From Hanstruepera ponticola (GTDB taxonomy: Bacteria > Bacteroidota > Bacteroidia > Flavobacteriales > Flavobacteriaceae): a DNA stretch of 64,000 nt. Below are positions 18,720-27,905 of the stretch, piece after piece (the first letter of the stretch is position 1; each line of letters opens with the position of its first letter). The notes beneath the pieces were generated by a model. That model had not been told where the DNA came from, ran no database searches, and saw only the letters and a list, made by a program, of their open reading frames with translations. Position numbers and translations under genes: made by a program. The stretch spans positions 1-64,000 of the forward strand of contig NZ_JABANC010000003.1 of NCBI RefSeq assembly GCF_012931685.1. Direction: 5' to 3'.

Positions 18720-19799
18720 GTGGTACCAACTTATGACAAAATACATGTAAGGTTTAAGTTCAACGATATTTCTTTTGATAGAGATGCACTCAAGGAACTT
18801 GCCTATAGTTATATAAAGGAAGGAGAGCCTTTTGAAAAAGAAATAGGTGACTTCTTATCAGATTGGTTAGATAATAAGGACTACATTTTTAGTAAAACTT
18901 CAGGTTCAACAGGTAAGCCAAAAATCTTAAAAATTAAAAAGCAGTCAATGGTTAACTCTGGCATTGCTACTGGTGACTTTTTTGATTTAGAACCAAAAAA
19001 TAGTGCCTTGTTATGTTTACCTGCACAGGCTATTTCTGGGAAAATGATGCTTGTAAGAGCCATGATACTTGGACTTGAGTTGGATGCTGTTAAACCCAAA
19101 AAATCAATTGATATAAATTTAGCCAAACAATATGATTTTATTGCTCTAACACCGATGCAATTGTATAATAGTTTGGATAGGGTTAAAAACATTAAAACTA
19201 TTATAGTAGGTGGAGCTCCTGTAAATAGTTCTTTGTTAAAAGCAATACAAACCCTTAAAGCAGATGTTTATGAAACCTATGGTATGACTGAAACAGTAAG
19301 TCATATTGCCATTAAAAAATTAAACAATTTTGACTCCCAAATTAATAAACCATTATTTCATGTATTGCCTAATATTAGCATTTCAACAGATGATAGAAGT
19401 TGTCTGGTTATAAAAGTACCTTATTTATCTGATGAAGTGGTCATTACTAATGATGTTGTTAAAGTACATGAAGAAAATACTTTTGAGTGGTTAGGTAGGT
19501 ATGATAACGTAATCAATTCTGGTGGTGTTAAACTCCATCCAGAAGTTATAGAATCTAAACTTCAAGATTTTATTTCTGAACGTTTTTTTGTAACTTCAGT
19601 ACCGGACGCCATACTAGGAGAAAAATTAATACTTGTAATAGAAAGCATTGATAATCAAATTGATGAAACTGTCTTTAATGTTTTGAATAAACATGAGAAA
19701 CCCAGAGAAATAGTTAATATTTCTAAATTCAGTGAATCTAATTCTGGAAAAGTATTGAGAAAGAGATCCCTACAATCAATGCTAAACAAGTTACCCTAA
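18720..19799 (+). CDS. menE: o-Succinylbenzoate-CoA ligase MenE (short form)
   Basis: I choose the GTG at 18720, one base after the CPBP stop, giving 359 residues starting MVPTYDKIHVRFKF. An upstream TTG at 18666 would overlap the protease gene by 53 bases. ANL motifs: TSGSTGKPK (about 59-67, P-loop), YGMTET (about 184-189), LGRYDNVINSGGVKLHPE (about 260-277) and NSGKVLRKRSL with the catalytic lysine at the C-terminus. It adenylates o-succinylbenzoate and makes its CoA ester. It is about 100 residues shorter than E. coli or Bacillus MenE because the N-terminal subdomain is reduced. Confidence 0.9.
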   Translation: MVPTYDKIHVRFKFNDISFDRDALKELAYSYIKEGEPFEKEIGDFLSDWLDNKDYIFSKTSGSTGKPKILKIKKQSMVNSGIATGDFFDLEPKNSALLCLPAQAISGKMMLVRAMILGLELDAVKPKKSIDINLAKQYDFIALTPMQLYNSLDRVKNIKTIIVGGAPVNSSLLKAIQTLKADVYETYGMTETVSHIAIKKLNNFDSQINKPLFHVLPNISISTDDRSCLVIKVPYLSDEVVITNDVVKVHEENTFEWLGRYDNVINSGGVKLHPEVIESKLQDFISERFFVTSVPDAILGEKLILVIESIDNQIDETVFNVLNKHEKPREIVNISKFSESNSGKVLRKRSLQSMLNKLP

Positions 19800-19908
19800 A
19801 CAGTTATAATGTTTGCCTAATTGAAAAGTACCGTTCACTCATTATTATGTGAGTTATATGTTTTATAATCATACTTTTATTAAAACAAACACATTAAAAC
19901 CAATTATC

Positions 19909-21531
19909 ATGAAAACGATTTTACCACTATTATTTATTTTTTTGGTTTCAATTTCTACTTGGTCACAAGAAAAGGCAAATAGAGTCATTGGAACTGTGTA
20001 TGATGAGGACAAGCAAGCTTTACCTAATGTTAATGTTTCTAAAATTAGGTCAAGCAAAAGCTATAAAACAGACAAGGAAGGAAACTTTTCAATAACTGTA
20101 AGGGAAAACGACACCTTGGTATTTACTCACGAAGGTTATATGCAAAATATAGCACCAGTTGGATCAAGTGATGAGATTGTTGTACTTATGGAAGCCAATT
20201 TATTACCTGACAAATCAAAGATTGAAGGAGCATTAGGTGTTAAAAAGAGTAAAGATGAAGTAACTACGGCATATGGTGTCATTGAGGCAGACGATTTAAA
20301 TATTGCTAATAGTAACAATAATGTTCAGGGATTACAAGGTAAGGTTAGCGGGTTAAATGTCAATAATGATCAGGTGTATTTGCGTGGAATCAGATCAATT
20401 CAGGCAAATAATTCGGCTTTGGTTGTTATTGATGGCGTAGTTTCAACTTATGACTATTTGCAAACGATAGATTATAATTTAATTGAATCTGTAACTGTTC
20501 ATAAGGGAGCTAATGGAGCAGCTTTATATGGAAGCCAAGCTGCAAATGGAGTGTTAATGGTTAAAACCAAAAAATCTTTGTCCAATAATGGAAACTCTAG
20601 TACTAGAGGACCAGGACAAAATTCAATTAAACCTGCAAATAAGTACACAAAACGATTAAAAGTAAATATAAAAAAATCCTCTCCAGAATATTTGTCGGAA
20701 TTTAAAGAACTTAACACTTCTGAAGCCATTATTGAAAAATACCGTGCAAATAAAGACAAATATTCTGCTAACCCATCATATCATTTAGATGTCTATAATT
20801 TCCTATTAGAAAATAACAATGAAAGCAGTAAGGAAATACTCAATGATGTTTTAAATTCTAATGAGGTTACTGGTGAGCAATTACGTGCATTTGCATATAG
20901 GTTGGATGAACTAGGAAAAATTAGTGAAGCAAATGTAGTTAATAATAAAATTCTGAAAGAACTACCAAATGACGTTAAATCATATCGCGATTTAGCATTA
21001 GGATATGCTGAAACAGGTAAAGCCCAGATAGCTTTTAATACGTTGAGCACGTTTTTAGATACGGATTTAGGCGAAACAAATGGTTCTAGTTTTAAGACAA
21101 TTACACTGCATGAAGTAAATAATATGATTCAAAAAAACCCATCACTTCATACAAATGATTTAGCTTCTTACAATATAATTAATACTGAATTCGATTTACG
21201 AATAGTTGTAGATTGGAATAGGGACGATACCAATTTAAATGTAAAAATTGTGGACCCTTTTTCTGAATTTGCTTCAGCAGATAATAATATAACTAGAATT
21301 GGAGGCGAATTTTCAGGCATACTAGGATTAAACGAGTATGTTATTAGACATGCAAAAAAAGGCGAATATTTTGTAGTAGTGAATAATTCAGAAGATAGCC
21401 CAGATGCAGTTACTTATGTTAAAGTTACAACCTACAAAAATTATGGAAGATCAAATGAAGAGAAGAAGATTACCACTATAAAACTTGAGCCACATAAAAA
21501 GGATCAAGTTATAGCTGAAGTGAAAATGTAA
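19909..21531 (+). CDS. Exported CarboxypepD / TonB-plug / TPR-like / DUF2135-like protein
   Basis: I choose the ATG at 19909 (MKTILPLLFIFLVSIS...), giving 540 residues with a signal peptide ending near 20 (TWSQ). Domains by eye: CarboxypepD_reg-like beta-sandwich (25-85, VIGTVYDEDKQALPNVNVSK); TonB-receptor plug-like domain (120-222, with VVIDGVV and GSQAANGVLMVKT); a linker; an alpha-helical TPR-like stretch (255-395); and a C-terminal beta domain (425-505, FDLRIVVDWNRDDTNLNV, HAKKGEYFVVVN) resembling DUF2135/YfaP. There is no barrel, so it cannot be a TonB-dependent receptor. It heads a group with two VWA-type genes. Function unknown. Confidence 0.75.
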   Translation: MKTILPLLFIFLVSISTWSQEKANRVIGTVYDEDKQALPNVNVSKIRSSKSYKTDKEGNFSITVRENDTLVFTHEGYMQNIAPVGSSDEIVVLMEANLLPDKSKIEGALGVKKSKDEVTTAYGVIEADDLNIANSNNNVQGLQGKVSGLNVNNDQVYLRGIRSIQANNSALVVIDGVVSTYDYLQTIDYNLIESVTVHKGANGAALYGSQAANGVLMVKTKKSLSNNGNSSTRGPGQNSIKPANKYTKRLKVNIKKSSPEYLSEFKELNTSEAIIEKYRANKDKYSANPSYHLDVYNFLLENNNESSKEILNDVLNSNEVTGEQLRAFAYRLDELGKISEANVVNNKILKELPNDVKSYRDLALGYAETGKAQIAFNTLSTFLDTDLGETNGSSFKTITLHEVNNMIQKNPSLHTNDLASYNIINTEFDLRIVVDWNRDDTNLNVKIVDPFSEFASADNNITRIGGEFSGILGLNEYVIRHAKKGEYFVVVNNSEDSPDAVTYVKVTTYKNYGRSNEEKKITTIKLEPHKKDQVIAEVKM

Positions 21532-21547
21532 TTTAAACTTTTTCGTG

Positions 21548-21582
21548 AAAAAAGGTTAGACATTAGTCTAACCTTTTTTTTT
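21548..21582 (+). terminator. Rho-independent terminator
   Basis: AAAAAGGTTAGAC pairs with GTCTAACCTTTTT around a short loop, followed by a long T run, just after the plug/DUF2135 gene. Confidence 0.85.
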
Positions 21583-21680
21583 ACATAAGTGCCTAATCAA
21601 AACGGTTAGTTGGCTCATTATGTGTTTTCTAGAATATAATTTAATGATAGGTTTACATTGAATTTAAAAATTGAAACACT

Positions 21681-22304
21681 ATGAAATCACTAGCCACAAT
21701 GGTCTTTTTATTTGTACTAGCAAATAATTTTGCCCAACAAAAAAACATTGAAACAAAATCGGTTTTATTAAATGATTTTATATCGTTTATTGCTGATAAT
21801 TATTCAGTTTCAAATCTAGACGCTACTGAAACACCAAAAAAAATAAACAACCTGGTGTTTTTAATTGAGTCCAATAGGAATAACCCTTCACAGGAAGCCA
21901 TTATTACCCTCAAACAATCCTTTAGATTTTTGTCAAAACGATTATCAGATAATGATCAAATTTCACTTATTGCATATTCTGGTCTCAATGGTTTGTTTTT
22001 AAGCCAATCTAGTTCAAAGCAATTAAAAAAAATATTAAATGCTCTTGATGATATAAAATCTCACGTTGAAAAAGATTGTCAAGATGGTATTTCACGTGGT
22101 TATGAATATAGCAATGAAATTTATGATCCATCAGCCAATAATATTGTGATAATGATAAGAAACCCCAATTCATCTAATTACACTGAAAATGACATTTCTA
22201 CAACTCACAATTATCCAGAAAATAAAACAAAAAAAGGTGGAGGAGCTATTGTTTTAACGGCCATTACACTATTACCTGAATTAATTGCAGTTATAAAAGA
22301 TTAA
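21681..22304 (+). CDS. Degenerate VWA-like exported protein
   Basis: A 207-residue protein with a signal peptide (about 1-18, ending NNFAQ). NNLVFLIESNRNNPSQ (about 50-65) and NDQISLIAYSGLNGLFL (about 93-109) align by eye with NLVFLIDVSGSMSSQ and QDKVSIVVYAGAAGVVL of the VWA gene that follows. The MIDAS DxSxS motif is replaced by ESNRN and the ATDGD strand by IMIRNPN, so metal binding is probably lost. A glycine-rich stretch and hydrophobic segment (GGGAIVLTAITLLPELIAVI) lie near the C-terminus. It ends 20 bases before the next gene, so the two are likely co-transcribed. A structural paralogue is inferred. Confidence 0.6.
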   Translation: MKSLATMVFLFVLANNFAQQKNIETKSVLLNDFISFIADNYSVSNLDATETPKKINNLVFLIESNRNNPSQEAIITLKQSFRFLSKRLSDNDQISLIAYSGLNGLFLSQSSSKQLKKILNALDDIKSHVEKDCQDGISRGYEYSNEIYDPSANNIVIMIRNPNSSNYTENDISTTHNYPENKTKKGGGAIVLTAITLLPELIAVIKD

Positions 22305-22324
22305 CAAATTAAAAACTATAAATC

Positions 22325-24391
22325 ATGAAAAATCTATTACAAATTATTTTGGCTTTGTTATTTACTATCCAAGCTAATTCACAAGAAAAAACTATTTCAG
22401 GAACGATAGCAGATGAAAACGGATTACCATTACCTGGTGTAAATATTGTTGTAAAAGGAACTTCTATTGGTACACAAACGGATTTTGATGGCAATTATGA
22501 AATCAAAGCTAATCTTGGAGATATTTTGACCTATTCATATTTGGGGTATGTAACAGCAGAAAAATTAGTTGGTACGGCAAGTAATATAAGTTTTGCAATG
22601 ACTGTTGATTCAGAATATTTAGAAGAAGTTGTTATTACTGCATTTGGTTTAGCAAGAACAAGAAGGTTACCTTCTGAAGCTCAAATAAAAAAGCAGAAAC
22701 AGCAAGCATATCATAATTCTATAACACGACAGTTAAATGGTAAAGCCATTGTTAATAAAGGATTATATAATGGTCAAACTATTAAAGGTATAAATGGTAA
22801 GCGACCAATTCTTTATATTGTTGACGGTGTACCGATACCTTATGAATATAATTCTGTTATACAAAATATGAATGCAAATCAAATTGATTTTGCAAAAGTA
22901 ATGAAGCCAGTCAAGGCAAAAGAGGTTTTTGGCAAAGCTGCAAAAAATGGATGTGTTGTTATAACTACTAAATCTGGTAATTATAGATTAGAGAGTGATG
23001 AGTCTTATGCTCATATTACCGAAAATGACTTTAAAGGCATAAAAACAGCTCCTTTGTCAACATTCTCTATTGATGTAGATAAAGCCTCTTACAGTAATAT
23101 AAGACGTATGATAAATAATGGTCAACAAATTCCTATTGATGCTGTTAAAATTGAAGAAATGATAAATTATTTTAATTATAATTATCCGCAACCTAATGAC
23201 GAACATCCTTTTTCAATTAATACGGAGCAAGTTGAAACACCATGGAATAAAGAAACGCAATTAGTTAAAATTGGCTTACAAGGAAAAACGTATCTACATG
23301 AAGAATTACCTCCTTCAAATTTAGTCTTCTTAATAGACGTATCAGGCTCTATGTCATCTCAAAATAAGTTGCCATTATTAAAATCAGCTTTTAAGTTATT
23401 AGTAAATCAATTACGGAAACAAGATAAAGTATCTATAGTCGTTTATGCAGGAGCAGCAGGAGTTGTCTTAAAACCTACATCGGGCGACAAAAAAGAACAA
23501 ATTATAGCAGCCCTTAATCAATTACAATCAGGAGGATCTACAGCTGGTGGTCAAGGTATTGAATTAGCATATACCCTGGCCGAAAAGCATTTTAATAGAA
23601 AAGGGAATAATCGCGTTATTTTGGCTACAGATGGTGATTTTAATGTTGGCGCGTCAAGTGATTTAGCTATGCAAGATTTAATTGAACAAAAACGACGATC
23701 TGGTGTGTTTTTATCTGTTTTAGGATTCGGGTATGGTAATTATAAGGATTCAAAATTAGAAACACTTGCTGATAAAGGAAATGGTAATCATGCTTACATT
23801 GATACCATGCAAGAAGCGCAAAAAGTTTTCGGTAAAGAATTTGGAGGAACACTTTATACCATAGCAAAGGATGTAAAAATTCAAGTAGAGTTTAACCCAT
23901 CAAAGGTTAAGGCTTATCGTTTAATTGGTTATGAAAATCGAATGTTGGCAGATGAAGATTTTGTTGATGATACCAAAGATGCGGGTGAATTAGGTAGTGG
24001 TCATTCTGTTACAGCACTTTATGAGATTATTTTGGCAGATTCTAAAAGTGATTTTTTTAAACCTGTTCCAGATCTTAAATACTCTAAAATCGACCTAACA
24101 AATAATTATAGTAATGAATTATTCACTGTAAGATTTAGGTATAAAAAGCCTGATGGGAACAACAGTATTGAAATGATACATATTCATAAAGATAAGGTTC
24201 AAGATGCTTCAGTAGATATGGAATTTATATCAGCAGTTGCTTTATTTGGAATGCAAATTCGCAAATCACAATTCACCAATAACACATATATTGATAATGT
24301 GATTCAATTGGCTGAAAAAGGCAGAGGGAAAGATGAAAATGGTTATAGGGCAGAGTTTATAAGGCTTGTTGAATCTTATAATAATTTATAA
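22325..24391 (+). CDS. Exported CarboxypepD / TonB-plug / VWA (YfbK-like) protein
   Basis: A 688-residue protein with a signal peptide (1-19, ending ANSQ). Order of domains: CarboxypepD_reg-like (22-100, ISGTIADENGLPLPGVNI); plug-like (about 130-220, with LYIVDGVPIPYE and NGCVVITTKSG); the YfbK-type segment before VWA (about 240-330, FSIDVDKASYSNIRR); a VWA domain (about 335-500) with an intact MIDAS (DVSGSMS, GGSTAGG, ATDGD); and a C-terminal YfbK/DUF3520 domain ending in GYRAEFIRLV. VWA-YfbK proteins are envelope or cytosolic proteins of unclear role. Fusion to a plug lacking any barrel is unusual outside this phylum. It is bounded by a strong hairpin. Confidence 0.85.
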   Translation: MKNLLQIILALLFTIQANSQEKTISGTIADENGLPLPGVNIVVKGTSIGTQTDFDGNYEIKANLGDILTYSYLGYVTAEKLVGTASNISFAMTVDSEYLEEVVITAFGLARTRRLPSEAQIKKQKQQAYHNSITRQLNGKAIVNKGLYNGQTIKGINGKRPILYIVDGVPIPYEYNSVIQNMNANQIDFAKVMKPVKAKEVFGKAAKNGCVVITTKSGNYRLESDESYAHITENDFKGIKTAPLSTFSIDVDKASYSNIRRMINNGQQIPIDAVKIEEMINYFNYNYPQPNDEHPFSINTEQVETPWNKETQLVKIGLQGKTYLHEELPPSNLVFLIDVSGSMSSQNKLPLLKSAFKLLVNQLRKQDKVSIVVYAGAAGVVLKPTSGDKKEQIIAALNQLQSGGSTAGGQGIELAYTLAEKHFNRKGNNRVILATDGDFNVGASSDLAMQDLIEQKRRSGVFLSVLGFGYGNYKDSKLETLADKGNGNHAYIDTMQEAQKVFGKEFGGTLYTIAKDVKIQVEFNPSKVKAYRLIGYENRMLADEDFVDDTKDAGELGSGHSVTALYEIILADSKSDFFKPVPDLKYSKIDLTNNYSNELFTVRFRYKKPDGNNSIEMIHIHKDKVQDASVDMEFISAVALFGMQIRKSQFTNNTYIDNVIQLAEKGRGKDENGYRAEFIRLVESYNNL

Positions 24392-24429
24392 TTATAACAA
24401 GAGCGACATAATTGTCGCTCTTGTTATAA
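24392..24429. terminator. Bidirectional terminator
   Basis: A perfect 17-bp stem (starting TTATAACAAGAGCG) encloses a 4-base loop between the convergent VWA gene and the minus-strand paralogue gene. The stop codon of the latter lies within the stem. Confidence 0.85.
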
Positions 24430-25305
24430 AGGATGATAAAAACTCATTTTACGATTATGAGTTTTTAATAATTCTTTTGCTTGTTGATGTTGTTTTTCAA
24501 ATTTTTCTAGTGTAGTTCCTTTACATATTCCATATGAGTAATGGTATTGTAATAATTCAATATCTAAAGGTGTAAGTTGTTTGTTTTCAGAATAACAATC
24601 AGCAAAATAACTCTCGCAACCAAAATTGTTTATTCTAGAAAAGTGACCTAAAGTTCCTATAAAAAGTTCTTTAAGTTTCTGTTCAATTAATTTTTCGTTG
24701 AAATAGAGTTCGGTATCAATTTTAATGCTAGATCTATAAATCTGATTATTACCATTCCAAGAAATATAGTAATCAGATTTTTTATTATTCCTTAATCTAG
24801 GCTCATATTCATAATCACCAAAATAATAAATAATACAATTGGAGGATTCAATCTGTTTTACTTCTGAAATATTTAAAGAATCAACTTCATTTGCAATTTT
24901 AGTAGCAAAGGACATTAAGTTTTTTCGTGTTTTTTTCGATACACTTTCAGAAAAATAAATTTTAATATCATCTTTCCAATAACGCATTGTTTGTTTTTTA
25001 TCTATTGAATCTATTCCTTTTGTTCTAAATGCAATTTTCTGATAGTATTTTAAAAATGTTGAGTCTTTGTATTCATAAGGAACACTAATACCATTTGGTC
25101 TAACGTAATTTTCAACTAAAACCAAAGTGTCATTGCCTCTTATCATAAAATTTAGTGAGTCATTTTTTGTTAGCGGTTTTTTATACTGATTTTTGTAACT
25201 ATCAAGGGACATATAAACCCGTTTTAAAGTATCTTGTTTTTTATGTTGAGCAGTAACATTATTACAGATAAATACAATTGAGATAATAGTTAAAAATCTA
25301 TTCAT
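24424..25305 (-). CDS. Secreted protein of unknown function, tandem paralogue 1
   Basis: A 293-residue protein with a signal peptide (about 1-19, ending VTAQ). The middle (MRYWKDDIKIYFSESVSKK, about 105-123) and the region LKELFIGTLGHFSRINN ... LTPLDIELLQYHYSYG (about 215-262) share layout with the gene just upstream and weakly with DUF2927 zincin-like proteins. The usual zincin HExxH is not present. Its ATG shares one base with the upstream stop (TAATG), so translation is coupled. Function unknown. Confidence 0.65.
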   Translation of the reverse strand: MNRFLTIISIVFICNNVTAQHKKQDTLKRVYMSLDSYKNQYKKPLTKNDSLNFMIRGNDTLVLVENYVRPNGISVPYEYKDSTFLKYYQKIAFRTKGIDSIDKKQTMRYWKDDIKIYFSESVSKKTRKNLMSFATKIANEVDSLNISEVKQIESSNCIIYYFGDYEYEPRLRNNKKSDYYISWNGNNQIYRSSIKIDTELYFNEKLIEQKLKELFIGTLGHFSRINNFGCESYFADCYSENKQLTPLDIELLQYHYSYGICKGTTLEKFEKQHQQAKELLKTHNRKMSFYHPL

Positions 25306-26147
25306 TATTGTCTTTTTTGAAGTTTTTGAAGTCTATTAAAAATAGTACCATTTATTTTTTGATCATAAATAATAGAATAATGCATTTTCAAAATATCTAA
25401 ATCATTTTTGCTTAAGTCATTACTATTATTATAATTTTTACTTAAAATACTATCTTCTGGATAATGGGAAGATAAATAGAAATTGCCTAAACTCATGAAA
25501 AATAGTTGCTTAATCTGTCGTAAAAGCTTTTCTTGGTTTTGCATATCATCTAAATTGAGCTTCATTACACCACCAATGAATTTATCTGTCTCATCTGTAA
25601 TTATTAGATAGGTGCCAGCAAAGTGAGTTGAATTTAAAAGTTCTTCTTTTGTTTCAAATTCATTATCATCTCCATAACTGTTAATTGTTTCGTTTGTGGA
25701 TTTTATGTAGTAGTTAGCATCATTAATTTTTGATGTAAAGGAAATGTTTAAATTACGAATATCATTTATTTGAGAAAAAAAGATGATAAAATCGTTCTTT
25801 ACTTCTTTTGGAATTTTTTTATCAAAATATACGATTATAGGTACACTCCATTGTTTTAATCTATATGTGGTTTTTGATTTTTCAGTTGTTAGTCTAAATA
25901 CCTGTGCTTCATAATTATAAACTAATTTTCTACGGTCATAAGAAGATTTTACGAAATCTAAATTGGGTTCTGACTTTATAGGAATATAAAGTGTGTCATT
26001 CGTTAGGGCAATATAGTTGTCTGTATTCAATACATTTTTTTCTTTCTGAATGACTTCTATTCGAGGTTTAACAATTTCGAAATAACTGTCTTGTGCTTTG
26101 ACAGAAAAAGTTAAAATAATAAAAAAATAAAATAAGATATTCTTCAT
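25305..26147 (-). CDS. Secreted protein of unknown function, tandem paralogue 2
   Basis: A 280-residue protein with a signal peptide (about 1-18, ending SVKAQ). RLKQWSVPIIVYFDKKIPKE (about 96-115) and LRQIKQLFFMSLGNFYL ... LSKNDLDILKMHYSII (about 208-262) parallel the downstream gene, so the two arose by duplication but are now strongly diverged. No HExxH or other catalytic motif was found. It begins 3 bases after the carboxylase stop, so it is probably in that operon. A peptidase-like fold that has lost catalysis is one reading; this is inference. Confidence 0.65.
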   Translation of the reverse strand: MKNILFYFFIILTFSVKAQDSYFEIVKPRIEVIQKEKNVLNTDNYIALTNDTLYIPIKSEPNLDFVKSSYDRRKLVYNYEAQVFRLTTEKSKTTYRLKQWSVPIIVYFDKKIPKEVKNDFIIFFSQINDIRNLNISFTSKINDANYYIKSTNETINSYGDDNEFETKEELLNSTHFAGTYLIITDETDKFIGGVMKLNLDDMQNQEKLLRQIKQLFFMSLGNFYLSSHYPEDSILSKNYNNSNDLSKNDLDILKMHYSIIYDQKINGTIFNRLQKLQKRQ

Positions 26148-26150
26148 TTG

Positions 26151-27794
26151 TTACACCTGCAAAACTCCCATGTTAAAAGGCTTCTCAATAGGAGCGTGGT
26201 TGGCGGCTTCTATACCCATACTTATCCATGTTCTGGTATCTAACGGATCTATAATGGCATCGGTCCATAGTCTGGCGGCAGCATAATATGGAGAAACTTG
26301 CTTATCATATCGATCTTTAATTTTATTGAATAACTCTTCTTCTTTTTCTTTCGTAATCGTTTCACCTTTCTTTTTTAACGAAGCTGTTTCAATTTGCAAT
26401 AAAACTTTAGCAGCTGAATTTCCGCTCATTACCGCTAATTCTGCACTTGGCCATGCAAAAATCAATCTAGGGTCGTAGGCTTTACCACACATGGCATAAT
26501 TTCCAGCGCCATAACTATTACCAATTACAACGGTAAATTTAGGTACAACTGAATTACTAACGGCATTTACCATTTTAGCACCATCTTTAATAATGCCTCC
26601 ATGTTCGCTTTTACTTCCAACCATAAAACCGGTTACATCTTGTAAAAAAACTAAAGGAATTTTTTTCTGATTACAATTAGCTATAAATCGCGTGGCTTTA
26701 TCGGCACTATCATTGTAAATAACACCTCCAAATTGCATTTCTGCTGGTTTGGTTTTAGCACCTTTGGTTTTTACTATATGACGTTGATTCGCCACAATGC
26801 CAACTGCCCAGCCATCAATTCTGGCATAGCACGTAATGATTGTTTTACCGTAGCCTGCTTTGTATTCATCATATTCACTATTATCAACTAATCTTTTTAT
26901 GATTTCATACATATCGTATTGATCAGCTCTAGATTTAGGAATTATACCATAAATATCTTCTTGTTTTTCTTTTGGTTTTTTTGAGTCAACTCGATTAAAT
27001 CCTGCTTTATCATAATCACCTATTTTGTCAATAAGATTTTTAATGGTATCTAGTGCATGTTTGTCATCTTTAGCCTTATAATCTGTTACACCAGAAATTT
27101 CACAATGCGTAGAAGCACCACCTAATGTTTCATTATCAATAGTTTCGCCTATGGCCGCTTTCACCAAATAACTTCCAGCTAAAAATATACTGCCAGTTTT
27201 ATCTACAATTAACGCTTCATCGCTCATTATTGGTAAATAAGCACCACCTGCCACACAACTACCCATAACAGCGGCAATTTGCGTAATTCCCATACTACTC
27301 ATAATGGCATTATTTCTAAAAATACGACCAAAATGTTCTTTATCAGGGAAGATTTCATCCTGCATTGGTAAATAAACGCCAGCAGAATCAACTAAATAAA
27401 TAATTGGTAACTTGTTTTCTATGGCAATTTCTTGGGCGCGCAAATTCTTTTTACCAGTTATAGGAAACCATGCTCCAGCTTTTACAGTAGCATCATTGGC
27501 TACTACCATACATTGTTTGCCTTTTATATAACCAATTTTAACAACAACACCTCCAGATGGACAGCCTCCATGTTCTTCATACATGTCTTCACCTGCAAAA
27601 GCACCAATTTCAATAGATTCTTTTTTGGAATCTAACAAATAATCAATTCGCTCTCTAGCAGTCATTTTACCTTTACCATGATGCTTTTCAATACTTTTTT
27701 CGCCACCACCAAGTTTTACTTTAGCAAGTCGTTTTTTTAATTCAGACAGAAGTAATTTATTATGATCTTCGTTTTTATTGAAGTTGATATCCAT
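26151..27794 (-). CDS. Acyl-CoA carboxylase carboxyltransferase (beta) subunit
   Basis: A 547-residue protein with two crotonase-like carboxyltransferase domains. KMTARERIDYLLD (about 43-55), SGGVVVKIGYI (about 79-89), VDSAGVYLPMQDEIFPDKEH (about 145-164), AAVMGSCVAGGAYLPIMS (about 184-201) and GNSYGAGNYAMCGKAYDPR (about 427-445) match the biotin-dependent carboxylases. The DEIFPDKEHFGR segment is closest to the methylcrotonyl-CoA carboxylase beta group, so leucine breakdown is the likely pathway. No biotin-carrying alpha subunit lies in the window. Two unrelated secreted proteins follow it in the same operon. Confidence 0.9.
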   Translation of the reverse strand: MDINFNKNEDHNKLLLSELKKRLAKVKLGGGEKSIEKHHGKGKMTARERIDYLLDSKKESIEIGAFAGEDMYEEHGGCPSGGVVVKIGYIKGKQCMVVANDATVKAGAWFPITGKKNLRAQEIAIENKLPIIYLVDSAGVYLPMQDEIFPDKEHFGRIFRNNAIMSSMGITQIAAVMGSCVAGGAYLPIMSDEALIVDKTGSIFLAGSYLVKAAIGETIDNETLGGASTHCEISGVTDYKAKDDKHALDTIKNLIDKIGDYDKAGFNRVDSKKPKEKQEDIYGIIPKSRADQYDMYEIIKRLVDNSEYDEYKAGYGKTIITCYARIDGWAVGIVANQRHIVKTKGAKTKPAEMQFGGVIYNDSADKATRFIANCNQKKIPLVFLQDVTGFMVGSKSEHGGIIKDGAKMVNAVSNSVVPKFTVVIGNSYGAGNYAMCGKAYDPRLIFAWPSAELAVMSGNSAAKVLLQIETASLKKKGETITKEKEEELFNKIKDRYDKQVSPYYAAARLWTDAIIDPLDTRTWISMGIEAANHAPIEKPFNMGVLQV

Positions 27795-27905
27795 AGATTT
27801 TAGTTTGCTACGAATTTACGAAAGAGTACTGTGTTTAAAAAGTGAATATTTTGTTAAATAATATAACAAGGAATTATTTTCCTAGAAAAATAAAATAATT
27901 TATCA

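Noticed and set aside
24424-26147. Calling the tandem paralogues metalloproteases
   Set aside because: No HExxH or other metal motif was found; only the general layout resembles DUF2927.
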